Shown one piece after another: positions 54,133-64,000 of a stretch of 64,000 bases of DNA. The position numbers and the translations under genes were made by a program. Source of the DNA: Microbotryomycetes sp. JL201 (taxonomy: Eukaryota; Basidiomycota; Microbotryomycetes). Each line of letters starts with the position of its first letter. Position 1 is the first letter of the stretch. Location of the stretch: the NCBI GenBank assembly GCA_033819885.1, contig JAQYUZ010000005.1, forward strand, positions 62,001-126,000, given 5' to 3'. A model generated the notes under the pieces. That model saw only the letters and a list, made by a program, of their open reading frames with translations. It made no database searches and was not told the origin of the DNA.

Positions 54133-56637
54133 ATGTCAACTGTTCCGTTTCCCACCACGCCAGAACAGCCTCCTCCGACGGCGAAAAAGTCTTCGCGCAA
54201 CGACTTGTTTAGCTTGAACTGGTCTCCCGTCACACCTCATGTCGCTAGTCGCAGTCCGACCCCGTCTACAAGCACTGAACGGTCTGCCCTGGACACGTTT
54301 GTGTCGTCAGCTCGCGGAACTCAGCCGCAAAGGATGAACTGGAGGGCTGAAGAGCGAGAGAAAGAGCTTCAAGCGCGTTTAGAACGGCAGCAACTTGCGA
54401 GCAACAGCAATGGCCCGCGATTGCCGCCAACACCGCCGTCTCCCAGCGAGCCGTTCCACCCCCAAATTTGGCCAAACCCATCCGCCGGTTCCTTGACGCC
54501 ATGGCCCTTGATCGCGCCGGGACAGCCTCATTACAGTTCGAGCTTTGGACAGGCAACGCCCATCACTCCAATCTCGCCAGAGCAAAGACCGCATTCGTCG
54601 CCACCGAAACCGCCTTTTCGAGCGCGGACGAGTGGCAGCTTCAGCACTACAGCAGGCATCAGTGATAATCCTCTGTTAGATTCCCGACGAGCACCCCGAT
54701 TGCGACTCATGCCAAACCGCGATTACTCGTTGGGCGAAGGGCGTCACGCGACCGTGTACCTGGCCAGCTTTCGACCGCCTTCGTCATCTGCGAACGACAA
54801 CGATTCGACTTCGGTTGGACCTCCATGGAAGCTATGCGCTGCCAAACGAGTGTTTCCAGATCGCGAATCTCAAGTTGCTGGTCTCGGCGAAGCTTTCATC
54901 CTTGCCAAACTAGCGACACCGACGCATGCGCTCAGAGCTGAATCGCTCGCCGCTCGAGGCAGTCCTCACATTGTCGGCCTCTACGGAGTCAGAGACGAGC
55001 GAGATGGAGTCGAAAGCGCAGTCGAGGACGATAGGCGATCGCGACAGCCGTCGTCCGAGCTCGCCAGGACACTCGGTCGGCCACTCGCCTCGTCTTCGCA
55101 CAGTGATCTGAGGGCTTCCTCGTCGACGAATGCGGCGGACGTCATGACTGCGGCGAAAAAAACAAAGTGGCTCCAAAGACGGTCTCTCAGGCGCAAGAGT
55201 TCTTTCACGCCATGTCAACTAAGTCCGCCAATCGGGTCTCCCAGTGTAGAGTCGGCTGGAGATTTTTTTACGTCGCTTCAAAGTACATCAAGCTCTGCTG
55301 CACGCGAGTCTAGCAAGACTTCAGCCAATTCGCTCATGCCCGCGCCAACTATTGTCGCACCCGCCGTTCCTACGAGCCCTTCTCAGGTGGAGCAGCAGAA
55401 AACAGATGACTACCCTCGACTGATCCTGCTTCTCGAGTATTGTCCATTCGGGCACGTGCTGGCTTTCGCCCGAGCGTACCCAGAACGGATGAGCAAGCGA
55501 AGATGGCTCGAATGGGCGAAGCAACTTACGGCTGCCATTGCATGGGCTCACGAGAGGAACGTTTTGCACGCCGACATCAAGCCACAAAACGTGCTGGTAG
55601 GTCATGTCGAGTCTGGTGTGTTCACGACCTCGGCTGACCCGTGAGCTATGTTCCAGATCGCGCCTGACATGACGATCCGTTTGGCTGACTTTGGCATGTC
55701 CATGTTCATTCCATCGCCCGAGTCCAATCTACCTTTGCCGTCTGATCCACATGGACTCGGCACTCCGCCATACTCGCCACCCGAGTTTGTGAAACCATTA
55801 CCTTCGCCGTTCGGATTCGCCGCAGACGTGTTTTCTCTCGGCGTCACGTTGAACGTATTGATATCTGGGCACGAGCCCTACGAGAACATGAGGACTGTCG
55901 AGAGGATGCTGCACGTTGGCCGAGGCGGGTACTGGGCATGGGAAGAGCGTCGACGGCAAGTGAGCGAGGACGCTGGTTTGGACACTGGAGGATCGTTGTC
56001 AAGAGCAAGCAGTATAAGGTCCACGCTCAGTCCAAACACGGGTTCCGGCGGACATGACAAGATTGGCAGAAGTCGCGCTGGGTCTGCTGCCAGCAGAGTC
56101 AGTCTGAACCCGGCTCAGGCGGTCTTCGACACGCGAATCGCTTCGACGAACTCTATCTATGGAGCTGGAGGGCTGTCACCTAGTCGACCTGCCAGTTTGA
56201 GAAGGACGGACAGTGCAGACAGTTTGCGAAGCAATTCTAGCAATCGAGCGCATGCGGCTACGCTAGCCGTTAGCGCTGTTCGACTTTTGGCCACTAGTCC
56301 TGATGAAGCCGACGACGAAGACTGTACATTGTCGACGACAAGCGGACTGGAAGGCGGCTTCTCGCCATTCGTTCCAGTACCACCGCCTTCCCCGCCGTTG
56401 TCCGAACAACAGGTTCCTGTGTGCGAGCCTTCTGAAGCAAAGCTAAACGACGAGATCATGTATGTCGCTCCAGAAACTTATTCGGACGGCACATCTGTCG
56501 TCTACTTCATGAACGGCATCGACATCGTCCCGTACGAGCTGCGTCAGTTGCTGATGGCCATGACGAGCGCTCAGGAAAGCCAACGACCGACGGCGAAGCA
56601 AGTTTTGGAAGCGCTAGAAAAGATTGAGAGTGTTTGA
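54133..56637 (+). CDS. Divergent protein kinase with large inserts
   Basis: Ser/Thr-kinase fold with most catalytic elements: Gly-rich loop SLGEGRHATVYLA, VAIK-type Lys in KLCAAKRVF, hinge-like LILLLEYCPFGHVLAFARAY, catalytic loop HERNVLHADIKPQNVLV (HAD in place of HRD), metal-binding LADFGMSMF, APE-like GTPPYSPPEF, and DVFSLGVTLNVLISGHEPYE. Large Ser-rich inserts lie between the N-lobe strands (about 55000-55390) and within the C-lobe (about 55960-56450). The C-terminal helix QSQRPTAKQVLEALEKI-like block (ESQRPTAKQVLEALEKIESV) closes the fold. The N-terminal 190 residues are Pro/Ser-rich. One intron (about 55597-55657) interrupts the gene after the catalytic loop. About 815 residues. I do not recognise the exact subfamily. 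HAD instead of HRD does not remove the catalytic Asp, so activity is plausible. Confidence 0.82.
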
Positions 56638-56935
56638 ATGGTGTAAAGGGACTTGCGGTGATTTGTTGTTATACAGTGGTTCGCTTGCAAAGCAGTCATG
56701 CCTCACGTCTGAGCAAGATTAGTGTCATCTATCTTGTAAATGAATACCATAACGCTCGGTTTGGCTCATTTACAAGGGCCCTGTTTTTTCACCACAAACA
56801 TGCTTTGAAGAAGCCTGAATGATATCAATTTTGCCAGCTAATATTAGCCTCCACGCTTCTTGTCGCTTGTCGCCACTGATTTCGCCGACTCGTCGTCGAC
56901 AATGACATGAACCTGGCCGTGAAAGGGTCAATTGG
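56638..56935. other. Convergent intergenic region
   Basis: About 300 bp between the stop codons of the kinase and the membrane protein. No gene or RNA is seen. Confidence 0.4.
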
Positions 56936-58460
56936 TCAATTCATAACCCAGCGTTTGGGCTGCCGACCTACTTCTTTCTCGTCAAACTCGTCAAGCTCGA
57001 GCCCGACGTTCTTGTCATATTGCTGTTGTCTGGCGAGTTTTGCTCTTCTATCTGCTCTCATTTTTTCCAACCTCAGATGCAAATCTGGTCTTGCAGGTGT
57101 ACGAGTTTTTGGCATACCAGCCAACGTGCCGTTCTCCAAATCTTCCAAGATGACGGCTTGAGACTCTGTTTGAACCTTGGTGTGCACAGCAATCTCGAGA
57201 GCGTTTGAACGGTATCCGAGAAAGTTGGGATCTCGACGAGCTGTAGCAATCTTGACGATCAAGTCGCTGAGCGCCATTTCAATGGCTAGCTTTACAATGT
57301 ATGCGACAGGGTGGAACTGATTCGAAAATCAGTCGTCAGTCGCGAATCTTTGATGGAAGGCGTATAAACCTACGATCATATACACGAAGGAGTTGGCCAG
57401 AGACATCATGCCAATAATGAGTGCGTCCATAGCGATAGACACGACGATCAGTCGAGTGTTGAAGTTGAGCAAGGGCCTGTATCTCTCCAAGCCTTGAGCA
57501 ATCAGGCGATCATTGACCGTTTTGATGAACAACAAGTTTAAACACAGATCGACAGCCAAGTAGATGGCTTTCTCTGTGCGATCCTGTACGTCATAACCGG
57601 AGTTAGCAAATCGAAAGTGTGCGAACGGATATTTCGGAGAGCGCCGCCGCGGCAAAGACGACTTGCCCACCACTCGTTGACATGAATGTACGTATCGTTG
57701 ATCTGCAGCCTGGCAGGAACCCAGATGCAGTACACAGATATGTTGATGGCCGTAATGAGGGTGGCGACACCATATTTCAGCCAACGCTGATGATTCTTGT
57801 CGGACCAGAGAATGCAAATGCGATTGATGATAATCTGCAACAAAAGTTGCACTTGAAGCGCCCACCTATTGCGCTCGTTGCTCAGCACTTTGGTGTTGAA
57901 TCAGAACCAACATGGCCACCTCGACTCACATAGTGAGAATGCTAAAGAAGAAGAGAAACGAATTAGGAAAGCACTCTAGAAGATATGCCCAGCAGATGGC
58001 GGCGAAAATGATGCAAACGACAATCTGTGAATGTCGCTAGCGTCAGTGAGCAGCCGACTCGGGATTTGCCCGACGATGAACTTGCCTCGGTCCAAACCAG
58101 GACGATATAGACACCAAACTTGTTGCCTCGAGTCTGCTTCAGAGCATCCCATATGACCCAATACGTGAAGCCTGGACTCAGTGTGTCAGTGGCGCATGCC
58201 TGAACGCAAGGGCCTTTTACGCAGTGGCAAAAGCTGCGCGCGCGTCTCACCGCAAAACCATCCGAATGCAACCGAGGACTGGCAACAAGGATCAGCTTGA
58301 CTTTTTTGGTGGGATTAAAGCTGTCAAGCTCACAATAAGCAAGTCCTGTCGTGTCACCGGCTGCCGGATTGCCAAAATGTGCGCTCAGCGCTGAACAATG
58401 CAAAGCAAATCGCGTCGCACAAACCTCGGGCACATACGGCTTTGCAGTTGTAAAAGCCAT
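56936..58460 (-). CDS. Multi-pass fungal membrane protein of unknown function
   Basis: About seven exons. The start MAFTTAKPYVPE is followed after an intron by GDTTGLAYCELDSFNPTKKV. Hydrophobic segments then follow: GFTYWVIWDAL, VYIVLVWTE, IVVCIIFAAICWAYLLECF, LQVQLLLQIIINRICILWSD, YGVATLITAINISVYCIWVP, AIYLAVDLCLNLLFIKTVND, RLIVVSIAMDALIIGMMSLA and FVYMIFHPVAYIVKLAIEMA, which gives about seven helices. A cytosolic tail of about 100 residues ends RQPKRWVMN. The NEWWDRTEKAIYL block and the TVNDRLI-type loop recur in an uncharacterised family of seven-helix proteins in ascomycetes and basidiomycetes. I recognise no transport or receptor motif. Stop TGA is at 56936-56938. Confidence 0.75.
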
Positions 58461-59213
58461 ACTTTACCCCCAACTCTTGAAGTCACTCGACTCAGTGCGC
58501 TGAAGCTGGGAAGGATGCAGAGGAGTGAAAGCGCGCAGAGGCATGCCTGTGAGCAAGATCCTGCGTCAAGCAGCCCATCATCACTCGGGAGCTCATCCTC
58601 GATACCGCTGCGGATTTTGGAGCGAGAAAGCCCGATTTCGGAATTTCCGCCACACACAGGAATGGTGGCGTCGTTCGAGAAGAGGCCTGAGCGCGGGAAC
58701 CATCAGTTGTCGGCTGCACTTGTCGGCACAAGGGGCTGCAGATTGTTGTGGATTGTCAATTTGTCTGTTTTCTGGCAACTCAGAGCTCTGCTCCAGCCGA
58801 CGGCGACGTACGCGTGTTTGTCGAATTGAGATTAAGGCCCGATGTTGACTCCTTAATATACAAGCTGACAGCACATCCTTCGATCCTTCGCGAAACGTCC
58901 GATCGCTCCGGGCGCAAGGTGAATTTCGACGAGGCTGAAAATTTGCGCGTCAGTCGCGCGTTCGTCGACGGGCCACCGTGCGGCCACGAATCACCGTGCA
59001 CGGATCGAGTTCTGCCAACACGGGCCCGCTCTCTTTGATCTCTCACAATCCTTCACAACGTATCATACACCGTGAAAAACCAGTCCGCGCCTGAAAGATC
59101 CGACATTACTCCGCTCACGGCTTCTCGCGCCACAGTCACAAGCTCAGTTCGGCGGAGTCTCTGGACAACTGCATCGCAACGCGTCGCCGTATTCACAGCA
59201 CTTTACTTGAAAG
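58461..59213. other. Divergent intergenic region
   Basis: About 750 bp between the membrane protein and G-alpha starts. A TTAATATACAAG stretch near 58853 is TATA-like but far from the start codon. Small frames are not supported. Confidence 0.4.
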
Positions 59214-60967
59214 ATGGGTTGCGGAGGATCCAAACCGTACGACGAGCAAGACACAAGTGCAAAGGCGCGAAGCGATGCCATTGATGCAGAACTTCGAAAG
59301 GCTCGGGCGGACATGAGGTGAGCATGTCGACAAATCAATTTGGTGAATCATCGACACTGATACAATCCTTTTCGTAGAAAGGATGTCAAGGTTCGTTGGC
59401 CATGCATTTCGTTGCAGGCAGCCGCCCTTTTGACGAACTCGACTGGCAGTTGTTGTTTCTCGGTGCAGGAGAGTCCGGAAAGACCACGGTGATCAAACAA
59501 ATGCGGTTGATGTCTCAAGGAACCTATACCGAACGAGAAAGAGAGTAAGTCGGGCAAGTGGAGGTTCGGTTTCATTGTCCAATCGCGCTGGCTGCAGGGA
59601 TTTTCGCGAATTCATTTTTATCAACGCTGTTCAGTCGGCTCAAGTTTTGGCAGATGCTTTCGACTTGCTCGGAATCACCTTGCCCGACGAGCTACAACCT
59701 CAGATTGAACTCTTGTTGTCCTTGGGGGAGCACCCGACTTTGACCAATAACCAAGGCGACATGAACCAAGAGATTGGTTCAGCCATTGCAAAGATGTGGA
59801 GCTTTTCCGGCGCCAAAGAGGCTGTAGACTTGTCACACGAGTTTCAAGTGAGTCCAGCGCTTTGTGCATCCGAGCCAGCGCTGATTCTGTCGATCCCAGC
59901 TGAATGACTCGGCTCCATACTTCTTCTCAAACATGTCGGTGGAGTTTGACCCTTGTCTCCGGGGATTTATGGCATCGAATTCTCACTTTTTGCTCTACAG
60001 TGAACGTATCGCCCGACTTGGACAGTACCGGAACGAAAGGTTCCTACCCACCGATCAGGACATTTTACGGGCACGGGTCAAGACGACAGGTATCTCGGAA
60101 GTGACGTTCGCAATGAAGGGCTTGAACTACAGATGTATGGACGTCGGTGGTCAAAGGTCAGAGCGCAAAAAGTGGATCCAGTGTTTTGAAGATGTCAAGG
60201 TTGTGCTGTACGTCGTCTCGATACGGTCCCTCGACTTTTGTTGACATGCGTATGGCGCAGCTTTGTCGTATCGATCTCAGAATTCAATCAAATGCTATAC
60301 GAGGACGAGTCTGTCGTGAGCCGACTTGGTTCAGTGTTTAGTGAGAGCGGAACTGACCTTGTTTCGTTAGAACCGCATGGATGAAGCCAAGATGCTGTGG
60401 GAGAGCATAGCCAACTCGAAATGGTTCTCCGACACACCAATGATCTTATTCTTGAACAAGGTAAGCTCCAAGGGTACAGATTTGCATCATCAAAGAAGGC
60501 TGATGGCCATTGAGGTTACAGATTGACATCTTTGGTCAGTAGCCGACTTCGCTGTTCACACGAAAATCATCCCGCTGAACCACATGGTCCATCCAAAGCC
60601 GCCAAGCTCAAGCTGTTTGAATTCGCCGAGACCGTGCCTGGTTACGGCGGCCCAAATACATTTGAAGCGACTACGTCTTATCTAATTCAAGTCTTTAGAA
60701 CGCTGTATCAAGGACCACAGAACCGCCTCTATCACCACTTGACTTGCGCGACAGGTGAGTCCGTGTAAAATCTCCGCTAAAGTACGAGCATTTGAGCAAG
60801 TCCTGATTGTGTTCCTACATAGACTCGCAGCAAATTCGTGTTGTACTGGCAGCCGTCAACGAGCAAATACTGACGATGAACTTGGCCAATGCTGTCAGTT
60901 GCCACACGAATGGACACCTTCGCAATGAGAACGAGCTGACTGAGCCTTTCTGCAGGGCATGATGTGA
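59214..60967 (+). CDS. Heterotrimeric G-protein alpha subunit
   Basis: Membrane-bound signalling GTPase coupled to seven-helix receptors. The N-terminus [20 protein letters not shown] has Gly2 for myristoylation and Cys3 for palmitoylation. G motifs in order: P-loop [19 protein letters not shown], switch [21 protein letters not shown], switch [33 protein letters not shown] (guanine base) and [20 protein letters not shown]. The helical domain is of normal size ([40 protein letters not shown]). About nine introns; one (about 60895-60955) lies just before the final codons, so the protein ends [11 protein letters not shown]. The usual end is CGLI or similar, so this subunit lacks the conserved Cys and the GL pair. 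About 355 residues. Which fungal Gpa class it belongs to is not settled. Confidence 0.9.
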
Positions 60968-61121
60968 CGGTCTCGTCCGAGCACCTTTTTCTAGCGTGTC
61001 TGGGTTTATTTGCTGCAGCTCCGAGCAACCTGTGCCGTCGTTCTCCGTTGCAATGTATTTTCGTTCACCTCGTTTCTCGCCAGGCGCGATCAGAACAACA
61101 ATGTCTTGCAGCAAACTGACG

Positions 61122-63282
61122 TCACACCGCTACAGTCGGCGAGTCGACGTCCATGCCATTCTCACCTTCCGCGTCAACATCTTCTCGACCAGCTCCAGTC
61201 TCGCCTCCATTGACGATTGTCTGCTGCTGTGACTCCTTCAATCTCAACCCAGCCTTCATACCAACACCTTCAACGACTTTTCTCCTCCTCAAACCTCCCG
61301 TGTCACACAGAAACTCGAATACTCTCTCGACCTTTTCGCCCCACTCGCCGCCGACGCCTTCCTGCGCTGGCGCGGCGTTCGCCCCATCACCGCTCGTCAG
61401 ACCAATTTGCATGCCATCGAATTGTGATTGATGGAAGGGCTTGGCAACGACTTTTCGGGCATCTGCGTATGACATTTGGCCTCCCAATCGAGTCCATTCG
61501 CGCAGCAAAACTTCTTTCAAGTACAAGTAAGGCTTCGGCAAGATCCGAAGTGTCGAGCAAAGTTGCTGTTCAAGTGTCGTGAGAAGGTGAAGAGAATTTG
61601 ACGTTGCGAGGGTGAGAGCGCCGTTTGAAGGTCGAGGATTGACGCCGAACGCTCGACCGGAATCAGAATTGCGTCGAGCAAGAGGATTGCGATCATAGGA
61701 AAATAGAGAGTCCCGGTAAGCCGACTTTGTCGACTAAGGGACCAAGTGTGCGTCAGCTTCTCGTGATTTCCGAGTCAAGCTTTTCGACGCACCCGTTGCG
61801 ATTTTGCGTGGTCATATCTCTCGCCTTCGGACAGCGTCGTGACACCCATTCGCCTCCACTCTTGCAGCTCTGCTATCCTTCTCCGAAGCATAGTCTCGTC
61901 TGCCAAACGTGACATGTCAAGACCGGCCAAACTGACGGCTTGTTCGGAACGAACGACTTACAGAGCAGACCATCGACAAAGTCCTCGTGATCTTGCGCCG
62001 TTTGTACCCGAGCAAACACTTTGGTTCGCTGGATTAGATCGCGCTCCTCCTTTGTTTTTTTCCGCTCATTCGCCGAGATCTGCGCTCAAAGGAGTGAGCA
62101 CGCTTCGAGGAGTTTCTGGGTCCTTCAAATGCATACCTGTTTATAATTGAGCAGTCCTCGATCAAAGATGAATTCTTTGGCCGCCATACGTCGATCATAC
62201 TTTTCATTAAACATGTCGAGTATGCTTAATTTGAGTTCAAGATCCGCATCGTTCTCTTCTTGTAGTTCTGGAGCCTTCTCCTCTTCCTCTTTCTCTCCTT
62301 CACCTTCTTCGCCGCCTTCCTTGTCTTCTGACTTTGGCTCTGCAACCTGGGCAGGTGGCGCTGTTTTTGGCGCTGCAGGTTGAGCCTCTCCACCGAATTG
62401 GTACACTCGACCAAATTCCATATCTTTGACGAGCGTCTCGGCCTCGTTTTCGTACTCTGTTTCAAATTCGAGTCGGCCGGGCATGAACCCAGCAATTTCG
62501 TGGCATGTCGGCGCTGACGCGAGAGGCTTAGGGGGAGGAAGAGCTGTTCATTCGCGTTGAATTGTGAGCATTTCTGAAGGACAAGAATCAGGCACGAGGA
62601 GACTGACCGAGCGGTCTCGATTGTAGCTCTTCAAGCCTCGCCTTTTTCCGCTTTTGGAATTCTTCCTGGTTGTCATCAAAGTTCGATGCGATACGCTGCG
62701 ATAGAAGAAGATTCCTTCAGCACTGTTGCATTCTTGATAGCGAGCATGCTTGTGAGCTCACCGGCAGAGGATAGCTTTCTGACTCGATGTACGTATTGAA
62801 GTAATGATCCTTGACATCTTCCTTTGTCCGACCACCAATGTGATCCGCAGTGTCCGCCCAATTGCCCAAGCCGTACATCTGTGCTCCTTCGATCAGCAGC
62901 AGTTCTTCGTCTGCGCCCCAATCCTTGTCAAAGATCGGAAACGCATGGGACGAAATGATGCGGTAAGCGTGATTGCTGCGGTGCGGGCCGACTTGCTTGC
63001 CCGCGAGAAAGCACTGCCATGAGAAACTTTAGTGCGACTATTCACCGGCGAAAGAGACAATCGTCGGAAGCCACTCACGGGCACACACAGATCAAAGTCT
63101 GGGCACGTGAGCCGGTCTGGGTAGCCGGGTTGCGTTTCTGCACACCTCATGTGAACATTGTGGGTAATATCTGCCGAGCACGAATCGCATGACGCCTTTG
63201 TGCCGCTCTCGAGTGTCGGCGCCGTGACCGTGTCGGGTCCGCCTGTGTCACGAGGCTTCTGCTTGCGCTTTGTGACCGTCAT
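61122..63282 (-). CDS. ADA2: SAGA/ADA coactivator subunit Ada2
   Basis: Adaptor of the Gcn5 histone acetyltransferase module. Order: ZZ zinc finger ([54 protein letters not shown]), SANT/Myb domain ([40 protein letters not shown]), ADA-box-like region ([20 protein letters not shown] and [20 protein letters not shown]) and a C-terminal SWIRM ([53 protein letters not shown]). An Asp/Glu-rich insert lies near 62250-62370, and about 35 residues are inserted in the SWIRM domain. The protein continues about 50 residues beyond the SWIRM as a low-complexity tail. Six or more introns. Start ATG is at 63280-63282 and stop TGA at 61122-61124. Confidence 0.93.
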
Positions 63283-63722
63283 GGTCTATGGCAAACCGAT
63301 TTGCTCGATTACTGATCGACTGTGAGCGCTGTAGTATCGCGTGCTCGTTCGCGTCCGTCCCTCGCTGCAACGATGCGCCTCAACAGGCCACGTCGCGCCG
63401 AACGAGGCTACGCCAGACCAAGTCAACTGCTTCGAAAGTGTGTGTGCGATGAGGCTGGATCAGCGTGCGCCCGTGCGCCCGTGAGTGGTCAAGAGAACGG
63501 TGGGCCAACTGCGGAGGACTGTTGCCCACTACAGCCGTCGAAATGTTGCCGACTTTTGTTCGAATAGTGAAAGTTTGTTTGACTGTCTCGGCCAGAGCGT
63601 CGATTCAGTTGTTGCTGATTTGTCGTTGACTGAGTTCGAAAGTTCAAGAAGCTCGATCATTGCCCTTCTGCCTCTACGGTGCAGTCTCCCGACACTTGAC
63701 CGCCATCTCGACGCATATAACA
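63283..63722. other. Divergent promoter region of ADA2 and RRP40
   Basis: About 440 bp between two divergent start codons. No TATA box at a convincing distance, no repeat and no small gene are seen. Confidence 0.4.
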
Positions 63723-63968
63723 ATGACCAGCTTACTATTACCAGGTGACGCTCTGCCGTCACCGTCCGGCAGCAACGTTCGATTGCACATTGGCCCCGGT
63801 CTTGTGCAGCAGCAGCAACTTCCTACTGCAGCGGACAAAGGGAAGCAAAAACAGCAAGACGTGAACGATGACGATCGTCCGACTGTGACTGCGACGCGCG
63901 CTGGCCTGCTCGGGCACCATTTGGACGCAAAGAGCGACAAGTGGTGGATTGAGAACGAGATGAGACGC
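63723..63968 (+). CDS. RRP40: Exosome core subunit Rrp40, first exon only
   Basis: S1/KH cap subunit of the RNA exosome. The frame MTSLLLPGDALPSPSGSNVR, LHIGPGLVQQQQLP, then TRAGLLGHHLDAKSDKWWIE matches the N-terminal domain of Rrp40/EXOSC3 (LPGD, GPGL, and AG.L.....K.W.E spacing). A Gln/Lys-rich linker separates the two blocks. The exon probably ends at ATGAGACGC|GTGAGC (63968), and the remainder lies beyond the window. The start is the ATG at 63723. Assignment rests on about 80 residues and could also fit Rrp4-like proteins, but the LPGD...GPGL start favours Rrp40. Confidence 0.7.
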
Positions 63969-64000
63969 GTGAGCGTGCTATTCCGGTATAGGTAATGTTT

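Noticed and set aside
1-64000. Transposons, retroelement remnants, CRISPR arrays, rRNA genes
   Set aside because: No transposase, reverse transcriptase or integrase motif, terminal repeats, regularly spaced repeat array or rRNA sequence was recognised on either strand.

Overview
This window is nuclear DNA from a fungus, most likely a basidiomycete. The genes are dense and broken by many short introns (mostly about 45 to 110 nt, GT-AG, often with CTGAC or CTAAC branch-like sites, and at least two apparent GC-AG introns). The gene set is eukaryotic and fungal: a U2AF small subunit with U2AF35-type zinc fingers, muskelin, Use1, Dbp10, Ada2, Ku70, a CLIP-170 homologue with zinc knuckles, and GPI-anchored serine-rich proteins. 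A small-genome Pucciniomycotina yeast such as Mixia would fit, but that is inference. Gene models were spliced by eye, using splice signals and the continuity of conserved proteins, so exact splice sites and some starts are approximate.

Layout. 0-9 kb: the 3' part of a GPI-anchored cupredoxin-like protein, NAD-dependent formate dehydrogenase, the SNARE Use1, U2AF small subunit and the DNA-repair protein Ercc1/Rad10. 9-16 kb: a secreted parallel beta-helix protein with lectin-like repeats, eIF2-beta and a YMC1-type mitochondrial carrier. 16-24 kb: a large secreted cysteine-module protein, a cytosolic alpha-amylase and a second cupredoxin-like GPI protein. 23.6-30 kb: muskelin and glutamate-cysteine ligase. 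30-32 kb: a poorly resolved stretch with a repeated 26-mer and one hypothetical ORF. 32-43 kb: a sugar transporter, a small unknown gene, Ku70 and two tandem SGNH-hydrolase paralogues. 43-54 kb: the RNA helicase Dbp10, a beta-lactamase-fold serine hydrolase and a CLIP-170-like protein. 54-64 kb: a divergent protein kinase, a multi-pass membrane protein, a G-protein alpha subunit, Ada2 and the first exon of exosome subunit Rrp40.

Most genes are housekeeping genes and do not form one pathway. A surface or cell-wall theme recurs: two GPI cupredoxin-like proteins, the cysteine-module protein, the beta-helix/lectin protein, two membrane-anchored SGNH hydrolases, and a cytosolic amylase of a type linked in other fungi to alpha-glucan synthesis. 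Ku70 (end joining) and Ercc1 (excision repair) are both present but far apart.

I recognised no transposon, retroelement, tRNA, rRNA or CRISPR array, and no clear candidate for a wholly new system. The best leads are the cupredoxin paralogues lacking most copper ligands, the exon-modular cysteine protein, the tandem SGNH pair, a GC-AG intron that splits a catalytic codon, and a G-alpha subunit with an atypical C-terminus.
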